Below, in pieces: positions 1 to 5,388 of a stretch of DNA of 5,467 nucleotides (position 1 is the first letter of the stretch; each line of letters opens with the position of its first letter). The notes under the pieces are model-generated. The model was not told the origin of the DNA. It saw only the letters and a program-made list of their open reading frames with translations, and made no database searches. Both the position numbers and the translations under genes were made by a program. The DNA comes from Coxiellaceae bacterium (lineage in GTDB: Bacteria > Pseudomonadota > Gammaproteobacteria > UBA9339): NCBI GenBank assembly GCA_003142435.1, contig PLMI01000067.1:1565-7031 (forward strand). Direction: 5' to 3'.

Positions 1-351
1 CACGCCAATATGGAAAAATTAAACCCCGAATATTTAGAGGCCGCTTACGATTTAGGAGCCAGCAAATTTAGAACCTTTATAAAAATAATCATCCCATTGA
101 CAATGCCAGGCATCATTGCGGGATCAGTTTTAGTTTTTTTGCCCGCAATGACAATGTTTTACATTCCTGTTCTTTTGGGAGGATCTAAAAACTTGCTTTT
201 AGGCAATTTAATTGAACATCAATTTTTAACGGCAAACAATTGGCCGGCGGGCTCTGCAATTAGCGTATTTTTAACTTTGATTATGTGCCTTTTCGTTTTA
301 ATTTATTGGCGCAGTTCAAAATCTAAAAACGGGGTTTTAAAAAATGAATAG
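1..351 (+). CDS. potB: PotB, spermidine/putrescine ABC transporter permease (3' part only)
   Basis: This is the last 116 residues of one of the two inner-membrane permease subunits of the PotABCD polyamine importer. The frame is open from base 1, so the gene starts upstream; the Met at base 10 is internal. Near the left edge lies the cytoplasmic EAA loop (EAAYDLGASKF, then KIIIPLTMPGI), which docks on the ATPase PotA. After it come two hydrophobic spans and a short basic tail ending at TAG. The segment matches the C-terminal ~40% of E. coli PotB (about 275-285 residues) as recalled, including the LPAM, FY and GGSKNLLLGN stretches. The stop overlaps the potC start by 8 bp, indicating translational coupling. 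No sign of decay is seen in the visible part. Confidence 0.95.
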   Translation, partial: HANMEKLNPEYLEAAYDLGASKFRTFIKIIIPLTMPGIIAGSVLVFLPAMTMFYIPVLLGGSKNLLLGNLIEHQFLTANNWPAGSAISVFLTLIMCLFVLIYWRSSKSKNGVLKNE

Positions 352-1111
352 GGCGATAAGGCAAATTTATCCCATTTTTATTTATTTGTTTTTCTATTTG
401 CCAATTGTTGTAGTCATCGCGCTCTCATTCAATCAGGCAGAACGGTCTTTGGTTTGGAAAGGATTTGGTTTTAATTGGTACATAGAATTATTTCATGACA
501 CAGATCTTTTGCTAGTCGCTTTGCACTCATTAATCATAGGCATTTTAGCCGCAACTTTTGCCACGCTTATTGGAACGATTGCTTCTGTTAGTTTATTTCG
601 CTATCGTTTTTTCGGTAAAAAACTATTAAACGGCTTGATCTTTGCGTTAATTTTACTGCCTGAAATTGTCATGGGCATTTCCCTGCTTTTACTTTACACC
701 ATTTTGCATATTCCCTTAGGATTTTGGACTTTGCTTTTGGCGCACATCACTTTATGCGTTCCTTTTGTTACCATTACAATATACAGCCGCATTGTGACAT
801 TAAACGCAGATATCTTCGACGCCGCTAAGGATTTAGGCGCCACAGACTTTTCAGTATTTATAAAAATAATTGTTCCTCTGCTCTTCCCGGCTATTTTGGC
901 CGGTTGGCTTTTGAGTTTCACTCTTTCGCTTGATGACGTAATTACCAGTTATTTTGTAACAGGACCGAACTATGAAATTTTACCGCTTCGTATTTACTCA
1001 ATGGTAAAACTCGGCATAAAACCGGAGATAAATGCTTTGTGCACTATTTTGCTTGGAGTGACTTTGATTTTAATTACGGCCGCTCAACTTGCCCTCAGGA
1101 AAAAACAATGA
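344..1111 (+). CDS. potC: PotC, spermidine/putrescine ABC transporter permease
   Basis: This is the complete second permease subunit, 255 residues, against about 264 in E. coli. It pairs with PotB in the inner membrane to form the polyamine translocation path. It shows an N-terminal membrane anchor (~8-28), the periplasmic FNQAERSLVWKGF stretch typical of PotC, and further membrane spans at roughly 57-84, 96-121, 126-148, 180-205 and 232-251. The EAA loop is at 159-184 (D159-A-A-K-D-L-G165, then P178), with Asp replacing the first Glu. The SFTLSLDD and FVTGPNYEILPL stretches are hallmarks of PotC. The ATG at 344 lies inside the potB end, with a GGGG run nine bases upstream as a weak ribosome site. 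The stop overlaps the potD start (ATGA, 1108-1111). The call rests on remembered family sequence. Confidence 0.97.
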   Translation: MNRAIRQIYPIFIYLFFYLPIVVVIALSFNQAERSLVWKGFGFNWYIELFHDTDLLLVALHSLIIGILAATFATLIGTIASVSLFRYRFFGKKLLNGLIFALILLPEIVMGISLLLLYTILHIPLGFWTLLLAHITLCVPFVTITIYSRIVTLNADIFDAAKDLGATDFSVFIKIIVPLLFPAILAGWLLSFTLSLDDVITSYFVTGPNYEILPLRIYSMVKLGIKPEINALCTILLGVTLILITAAQLALRKKQ

Positions 1112-2142
1112 GATTTTATTATTCTTTGTTAGTCATGGTACTTATCTGTATTTCTACATTATCTTTTGCAGCAGATAATTCTGTAAACGTTTATACCTGG
1201 TCTGGTTACATTCCAAATGAGGTTATTCAAAAGTTTACTAAGGAAACTGGCATTCAGGTAAACATATCAGAATATGACTCCAATGAAACGATGTACGCCA
1301 AATTAAAAGCGTCTTCTGCGGGGTACGATGTCATTATACCTTCTAGTTATTTTGTTGAACGCATGATGCGGCAAAACATGTTGCATAAATTAGATAAATC
1401 ACAAATACCCAATTTTAAAAATTTAAAACATACTCTCTTAAACGAACCGTACGATCCCAATAATGATTACAGCATTCCATATCTCTGGGGAACTACCGGA
1501 ATTGTGGTAAACAGCAAATATTTCAAAAAGGGAGAAATCACTTCCTGGAAAGATTTGTGGAACCCAAAATATAAAAATCAATTGATGATGTTAAACGACG
1601 TGAGAGATGTGTTTGCTATGGCACTTTTGGCTTTAGGTTATTCTGTTAATGACAGCGATCCAAAACATATTGAACGGGCTTATTTAAAGCTAAAAGAATT
1701 ACTGCCGAATATTAAAATTTTTAATTCTGACGCTGAGCAAACCATTTACATTGATGAAGATGCAATACTTGGCATGGGTTACAACGGTGATATTCACTTG
1801 ACGCAAAAAGAAAATCCTGATGTTCAATTCATTTATCCAAAAGAAGGGTTTACTATCTGGATTGATTGTCTGGCGGTTGTTAAAAATGCGCCTCATCTTG
1901 CAAACACATATAAGTTTATTAATTTCTTGCTGCGTCCTGACGTTGCTAAAATAACCAGTGAAGAAACCGGCTATGCCACACCAAATGAAGCGGCAATAAA
2001 ATTAATGCCTAAAGAATACCGCGGCGATAAAACCATAAATCCAGACGCACTAACTTTAAAACGCGGCCGAATACAAAGTGATACAACGGACGTTCTACCA
2101 ATTTACGCAAAATATTGGGAGCTTTTAAAAATTGGTGAATAA
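1108..2142 (+). CDS. potD: PotD, periplasmic spermidine/putrescine-binding protein
   Basis: This 344-residue polyamine receptor (E. coli PotD 348) delivers ligand to PotBC. An N-terminal signal peptide with a hydrophobic core at ~4-20 is probably cleaved after TLSFA (residue 21). The ATG at 1108 was chosen over one at 1039 in the same frame because it gives a clean signal peptide, has AGGA at 1097-1100 and makes the ATGA overlap with potC. Conserved stretches include FTKETGI, SNETMYAKLK, DPNNDYSIPY, YPKEG and INFLLRPDVAK. The ligand pocket of E. coli PotD maps to W31, S32, Y34, S79, Y81, D164, D167, Y225, W251, D253, Y289 and Q323. Most are kept, but T35 is Ser, E171 is Asp, W229 is Tyr, and the neighbour of the last, S232, is Asp (D228). 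Polyamine binding is therefore confident, while the spermidine-versus-putrescine preference is open. Confidence 0.96.
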   Translation: MRFYYSLLVMVLICISTLSFAADNSVNVYTWSGYIPNEVIQKFTKETGIQVNISEYDSNETMYAKLKASSAGYDVIIPSSYFVERMMRQNMLHKLDKSQIPNFKNLKHTLLNEPYDPNNDYSIPYLWGTTGIVVNSKYFKKGEITSWKDLWNPKYKNQLMMLNDVRDVFAMALLALGYSVNDSDPKHIERAYLKLKELLPNIKIFNSDAEQTIYIDEDAILGMGYNGDIHLTQKENPDVQFIYPKEGFTIWIDCLAVVKNAPHLANTYKFINFLLRPDVAKITSEETGYATPNEAAIKLMPKEYRGDKTINPDALTLKRGRIQSDTTDVLPIYAKYWELLKIGE

Positions 2143-2183
2143 TAGTTGATTAATGCAGGAAATTGCTTCATCAACTATTTTTT
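2141..2183 (+). terminator. Rho-independent terminator of the pot operon
   Basis: A 10-bp perfect inverted repeat, AATAGTTGAT (2141-2150) and ATCAACTATT (2170-2179), runs directly into a T-tract (2178-2183). Inside the loop, GCA (2155-2157) can pair with TGC (2164-2166). The 5' arm begins within the potD stop codon. Position and structure fit the end of the potABCD transcript, and the hairpin insulates the operon from the next gene. Confidence 0.85.
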
Positions 2184-2192
2184 AACCTTGTT

Positions 2193-2221
2193 TTAGTTCC
2201 AAACTTTATTTATGTTATAAT
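2193..2221 (+). promoter_or_regulatory. Extended -10 promoter of the candidate effector gene
   Basis: A perfect TATAAT lies at 2216-2221, preceded by TG at 2213-2214 with one base between, giving an extended -10 element. The -35 position (TTAGTT, 2193-2198, 17-bp spacer) is poor, which extended -10 promoters tolerate. The start of transcription would be about 2228, leaving a leader of some 17 bases before the ATG at 2245. It sits immediately after the potD terminator, so the gene is a separate transcription unit. No clear PmrA- or CpxR-type box was recognised by eye. Confidence 0.75.
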
Positions 2222-2233
2222 GTGCAAAAATTT

Positions 2234-2238
2234 TGAGG
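2234..2238 (+). promoter_or_regulatory. Ribosome binding site that sets the effector gene start
   Basis: TGAGG at 2234-2238 ends six bases before the ATG at 2245. The frame is also open from a TTG at 2233, but that codon overlaps this Shine-Dalgarno site and has none of its own, so the ATG is preferred. An ATG at 2240 is out of frame and only one base from the site. Confidence 0.75.
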
Positions 2239-2244
2239 CATGTT

Positions 2245-3465
2245 ATGTTTGACTTACTGCGAGTAAAAATTAAACTGTCAATATTTCCAACAGGTAAATT
2301 TATCCACCGCTATCCTTCCTATAGCCCAGATTTTACTACTTTACGCGAAGACCCTATCAATAAAAAAAAATATGCTTTCTTGAAAGAATTCCTATGCAAC
2401 CATTTTCCAGAAAATTTTACATTTGACGATAGTAAATTACACATAGTTGTTTCTGCTGTGTACCCTCCGTCACTGAGCGTTCAATATGTCATGGAAAGAG
2501 ATGGAGCAGCAATCTTAAATAAACTGCAAGGACAGCGTCTAAGTAAATGGGATAATCATGTAGCTATATTTGCCCCTGTAAAATGGAATGTTAATGATTC
2601 TTCAGTAGAGAATTTCGAACCAGCAATATCTCTGCATCAAGGGCCAGAAGTAAGATTTTGCGAATTAAGAAAAAAATTTTTCTCAGAACAAAAATCGCAA
2701 CCTCGAGCAGTTGCACATCAATTTAGTGATTTACTTCAAAATAGTTTTATTGTCGGTAACAACCATCAAGAGATAGATCACTTTCAATTCCTTATCACAA
2801 ATATGCAGCTATTTAAAGATAATGGATTTGATACGCTTTTTGTAGAATTTTTACCTTATGAAATACAGGTAATGTTAGATAATTATTTTCGCAGTGCATC
2901 ATCAGATATGTTACCATGCCTAGAATCTTATATACATAACCGTTGGCCACCACAGCCGCGTCTTATTGATAGTTACCATTGTGCTGATAACTTTGTTCAA
3001 TTAATTAAAACTGCTAAAAGCTGTGGGATTAGAGTTGTTGGATTAGAAAACAGGTGCACAATCGAGCATGACCGAAGTGATAAAGGAGTAAAAAGACAAC
3101 CAACAAGGTCAGATGATATAAGCTACTCTGCTTACCAAATTATACAGAAGGAAGTTAATGAAGGACGCTGTAAAAAATGGATTGCGCATGTAGGTACTGC
3201 GCATGTTGATACCTTTGAGGGGATACCTGGTATAAGTCAATTAACTGGTGCTAATGCTTTATACATACTGGATGACACGGCTACAGCAATTCCTAAATGC
3301 GCAGTTAATACTAACTTTACCTATGATGGTTATAAATTTGCGCCTCAGTTTTTATTAAGAGCCAAACCCGGGACAGATTTGAATATGAGTGTTTTATGTC
3401 CTAAAATTAATCAACCTAAAAATGGCAATCCCGAAGAAGAAGAATCACTATGTAGCATTATGTAA
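2245..3465 (+). CDS. Candidate translocated effector: TIKI/ChaN/toxin-C2-like domain with C-terminal CaaX box
   Basis: This 406-residue protein has no signal peptide and no membrane span. I do not recognise it as a named gene. Residues 1-160 match nothing I know. Residues ~165-345 show a spaced motif set: G171-N-N-H174 after a hydrophobic strand, E201 in LFVEFLP, VVGLENR (E268), R288 before an alpha-helical segment, and HVGTAHV (G317, H320) followed by GIPGISQLTGANAL. This order resembles the ChaN / TraB-TIKI / EreA / Pasteurella toxin C2 superfamily, a motif-level inference. The C-terminus has four glutamates (397-400) and ends C403-S-I-M, a farnesyl-type CaaX box; bases 3451-3462 read TGT AGC ATT ATG before TAA. 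Known Legionella Dot/Icm effectors combine such E-blocks and CaaX boxes, so a host-membrane-targeted effector is the best guess. It is monocistronic, flanked by housekeeping genes, and converges on the L,D-transpeptidase gene. Certainty is high for the CDS and moderate for the effector role. Confidence 0.9.
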   Translation: MFDLLRVKIKLSIFPTGKFIHRYPSYSPDFTTLREDPINKKKYAFLKEFLCNHFPENFTFDDSKLHIVVSAVYPPSLSVQYVMERDGAAILNKLQGQRLSKWDNHVAIFAPVKWNVNDSSVENFEPAISLHQGPEVRFCELRKKFFSEQKSQPRAVAHQFSDLLQNSFIVGNNHQEIDHFQFLITNMQLFKDNGFDTLFVEFLPYEIQVMLDNYFRSASSDMLPCLESYIHNRWPPQPRLIDSYHCADNFVQLIKTAKSCGIRVVGLENRCTIEHDRSDKGVKRQPTRSDDISYSAYQIIQKEVNEGRCKKWIAHVGTAHVDTFEGIPGISQLTGANALYILDDTATAIPKCAVNTNFTYDGYKFAPQFLLRAKPGTDLNMSVLCPKINQPKNGNPEEEESLCSIM

Positions 3466-3650
3466 ATAAACAACAAAACCATATTCCGAAGAGTTTTTTT
3501 GCGGAAAAACGCTCAAAAGATTACGGTTCAATGACAGTACTTGAACTTGAACGCTTATGTTTTTTTCTACGTTTTTCCTATCTTATCTTGATTTTTTCAG
3601 CATTTGCCGGCAGTAGACTAAGTTTCAGCAACCGCTTGTCCGTAGTTCTC
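3466..3650. other. Convergent intergenic region with weak inverted repeats
   Basis: This is 185 bases between two converging genes. It holds TTCCG (3484-3488) / CGGAA (3502-3506) around a T7 run, and GTTCAA (3526-3531) / TTGAAC (3541-3546) with a second TTGAAC directly after at 3547-3552. Neither hairpin is followed at once by a T-run as in a classical terminator, although T-runs lie nearby (3494-3500 and ~3559-3566). Transcripts from both sides presumably end here, but no convincing terminator could be assigned. A frame open from 3456 to 3656 on the + strand lacks a ribosome site. Confidence 0.4.
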
Positions 3651-4382
3651 TCATGACTGACTATTGATAAATATAGAATTTCGTAACCATTTTTTATCCG
3701 GATAATAAGCAACTAAAAGACTGCCGTCTTTGATAGTGCTGATAACGGAATTGGAAATTTTTGGATCAAGAGCAGGACATCCCCAGCTTCTGCCGATCGC
3801 CCCCCGAATTCTTGCCAGTTCTTCACTCACATACTGAGCTCCATGCATAACTATATGACGGGTCTCTGCTTTGCCATTAAATCCAGGTTCCAATCCTTTC
3901 ATTTTTAGCGTGTATCCATTATGCCCACTATAAGTATCTTCCATTAAAAACACTCCAAGACTTGATTGCTGGCTGCCATCATCATCCGAAAATTTTGTCG
4001 AATAAACTTCGCCGCTGTATTTTCCATGCGCAACTAAGGTATTAAATAAAAGCTTTCGCTTTTCGACATCTAAAACCCACATTCTTTTATAGTTTGAAGG
4101 CAATGAATAATCGATTATGGTTAAAATAGGTTTATTTAAACTTACGCCTCTTTTTTGCGCTTCATAATACGCCTTAAGAGACAAACGTAACACACTTGGA
4201 TTTAAATCACGCGCCTTATTTGATAAAGTAGAAACTTCATTATCTAGCGAATAATACTTTGAACTTGTAGAAGTAGATCCCGATCCTGAAAGAAAATTAA
4301 AAAATCCGGCGACTGCAATCTCACAATAAATTAGCGAATTAAAACTCAACAGCAGTGCGAAAACTATTATCCGTTTATTCAT
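3651..4382 (-). CDS. L,D-transpeptidase, YkuD_2 (murein L,D-transpeptidase catalytic domain) family
   Basis: This is an exported peptidoglycan enzyme of 243 residues, acting in the periplasm. Members of this fold use a cysteine to make or exchange meso-DAP cross-links or to attach partners to stem peptides. A signal peptide has a hydrophobic core at ~5-24, probably cleaved after AVA (residue 25). A Ser/Gly/Thr-rich linker (32-41) and a helical stretch (47-78) follow, then the catalytic domain (~85-235). The signature is HIVMHG (H180), a spacer, then R198-S-W-G-C202-P-A-L, with C202 as nucleophile; SWGCPAL is typical of the YkuD_2 branch. Start at ATG 4382 is supported by GGGAGG (4398-4393) and the signal peptide. 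It lies 72 bp after yccA on the same strand with no clear promoter between, so it may be read partly from the yccA promoter. The exact substrate cannot be told from sequence. Confidence 0.92.
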   Translation of the reverse strand: MNKRIIVFALLLSFNSLIYCEIAVAGFFNFLSGSGSTSTSSKYYSLDNEVSTLSNKARDLNPSVLRLSLKAYYEAQKRGVSLNKPILTIIDYSLPSNYKRMWVLDVEKRKLLFNTLVAHGKYSGEVYSTKFSDDDGSQQSSLGVFLMEDTYSGHNGYTLKMKGLEPGFNGKAETRHIVMHGAQYVSEELARIRGAIGRSWGCPALDPKISNSVISTIKDGSLLVAYYPDKKWLRNSIFINSQS

Positions 4383-4392
4383 GCGTCTATAC

Positions 4393-4398
4393 CCTCCC
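4393..4398 (-). promoter_or_regulatory. Ribosome binding site of the L,D-transpeptidase gene
   Basis: On the minus strand GGGAGG (4398-4393) lies ten bases before the ATG at 4382. It excludes a TTG at 4400 in the same frame, which overlaps the site and would add six residues ahead of the signal peptide. Confidence 0.75.
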
Positions 4399-4454
4399 AA
4401 AAGTTTATTATTCTTAAGTACGTTTTATTATTATTTTAATTTGAAAAAAACTAA

Positions 4455-5147
4455 CTATCGCCTACTTCCTGCAAAAAAGCCTAATATATTAAGTAGGCTA
4501 ATAAACACATTAAATAAAGCTATATAAATTGAAATGGTCGCAAAAATGTAATTGTCGATGCCTCTATTTACAATCAAGCTGGTGTAAAACAAAATCAGAC
4601 CGGAAGAAATTAAAATGAATAAGCCTGAAATTAAAATAGACAACACAGGCAGATTGAAAAATAAGCTGCAAAGTGAAGCAATAAAGGCAACCATAATTCC
4701 AGCAAAAAGCATTCCGCCTAAATAATTGAAATTCTTGCGCGTAATCAAAACGTAAAGAGAAAGAGATAAAAATATTAAGGCAGTACCGCCAAGAGATGTG
4801 ATAATCAAAGCCGCTCCGTTAGTATATGCCGCCAAATAGAAGTTTAAAATTGGAGCAAGCGTGTAACCCATAAAACCAGTAAAAGCAAAAACAGCAACTA
4901 ATCCCCATTTGCTATTCTGTAATGCACGGGTTAAAAAACTTAAGCCAAACATGCCAAGCAAAAGAACAATGATTGATGGCGGCGCAACGTTCGCCAACAT
5001 TGCAAAATGAGCAATAGCTGCACTAAACAGCAGTGTCAAGCTTAGTAAAAAATAAGTGTTACGCAGTACGGTATTTACTTCAATCAACTTTTCTCTTCTA
5101 CTGACTACTGTGTAATCAGTTAAATCTTGAACGCGAGAGACTCTCAT
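4455..5147 (-). CDS. yccA: YccA, Bax inhibitor-1 family inner-membrane protein
   Basis: This 230-residue protein has seven predicted membrane spans (about 31-51, 57-75, 80-104, 112-135, 142-163, 168-193, 199-224) and a hydrophilic cytoplasmic N-terminus. It is close to E. coli YccA (219 residues): shared stretches include LRNTYFLLSLTL, FAFTGFMGY, LGGTAL, TRKNFNYLGGMLFAGI, FILISSG and the closing LLNILGF. YccA interacts with and restrains the FtsH membrane protease; the wider family includes calcium-leak channels such as YetJ. Start at ATG 5147 follows GGAG (5162-5159) with an 11-base A-rich spacer; a TTG at 5171 in the same frame is less likely. An oddity is Y188 in LFYTS, where relatives carry Asp or Glu. 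The gene has its own promoter upstream and leads the L,D-transpeptidase gene. Confidence 0.95.
   Translation of the reverse strand: MRVSRVQDLTDYTVVSRREKLIEVNTVLRNTYFLLSLTLLFSAAIAHFAMLANVAPPSIIVLLLGMFGLSFLTRALQNSKWGLVAVFAFTGFMGYTLAPILNFYLAAYTNGAALIITSLGGTALIFLSLSLYVLITRKNFNYLGGMLFAGIMVAFIASLCSLFFNLPVLSILISGLFILISSGLILFYTSLIVNRGIDNYIFATISIYIALFNVFISLLNILGFFAGSRR
4460..4499 (-). other. Two mutually exclusive hairpins at the 3' end of yccA
   Basis: Read on the minus strand, AGCCTACTT (4499-4491) can pair two ways. Its first six bases match TAGGCT (4483-4478), giving a 6-bp stem with a 10-base loop followed at once by a T-run (to 4473), a terminator-like shape. Alternatively GCCTACTT (4498-4491) pairs over 8 bp with AAGTAGGC (4467-4460), which opens the first stem; a T7 run follows nine bases later (4450-4444). 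Both lie in the last codons of yccA, just before its stop and the L,D-transpeptidase leader. The arrangement resembles a small attenuator, or simply overlapping weak terminators. It is seen by eye only; no folding energy was computed. Confidence 0.4.
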
Positions 5148-5158
5148 GTTGTTTTTTT

Positions 5159-5162
5159 CTCC
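5159..5162 (-). promoter_or_regulatory. Ribosome binding site of yccA
   Basis: On the minus strand GGAG (5162-5159) is followed by an A7 run and an 11-base gap to the ATG at 5147. The gap is slightly long but is the best start signal. The upstream in-frame TTG at 5171 has no comparable site. Confidence 0.6.
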
Positions 5163-5191
5163 AATTTGCAATATTATTTAGACTTGAAAAG

Positions 5192-5219
5192 ATCATAACA
5201 CATGATTGAGTTTTAGCAA
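5192..5219 (-). promoter_or_regulatory. Sigma-70-type promoter of yccA
   Basis: On the minus strand TTGCTA (5219-5214) and TATGAT (5197-5192) are separated by 16 bases, with a TG one base upstream of the -10 box (extended -10). Transcription would start near 5185, giving a leader of about 38 bases. This is the only good promoter seen on this strand and probably serves yccA, possibly with the L,D-transpeptidase gene behind it. Confidence 0.7.
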
Positions 5220-5388
5220 CGATTTTTGCATAAAAAAATAGCGTGTTTTTTGTAACATATTGATTTTACTGAAGTTTTTTATTACATGTTTTAATGAAAA
5301 TTTAAGGTTCAGGGGCTGAATTATTCAACAAAGTCAGTAAAAATAGCAATATTTTTTACATTTTATAGCATAAATATAAGCAAAATTT

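Noticed and set aside
694..921. 75-codon open frame on the minus strand inside potC
   Set aside because: It lies wholly within a well-conserved permease gene, has no ribosome site and encodes a low-complexity basic product; it is an antisense shadow.
1039..1107. Upstream ATG for potD at 1039
   Set aside because: It would put 23 extra residues ahead of a clean signal peptide and overlap potC by about 70 bases; the ATG at 1108 has a Shine-Dalgarno site and the ATGA overlap.
1699..1896. 65-codon open frame on the minus strand inside potD
   Set aside because: It lies wholly within the conserved potD coding region, with no start signal and no recognisable product.
2233..2244. TTG start at 2233 giving a 410-residue effector candidate
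   Set aside because: The TTG overlaps the Shine-Dalgarno sequence that serves the ATG at 2245.
3484..3506. TTCCG/CGGAA inverted repeat as terminator of the effector gene
   Set aside because: The stem is only 5 bp, the T-run sits in the loop and no T-run follows the 3' arm, so it is not a standard terminator.
4320..4330. Possible lipoprotein cysteine (C20) in the L,D-transpeptidase signal peptide
   Set aside because: The context Leu-Ile-Tyr-Cys does not fit a lipobox (Ala/Ser and Gly/Ala before the Cys); ordinary cleavage after AVA is more likely.
5352..5380. Promoter for tRNA-Ser upstream of 5389
   Set aside because: TATAAG at 5375-5380 is -10-like, but the matching -35 position is a plain T-run and TTTACA (5355-5360) is only 14 bases away; not convincing enough to list.
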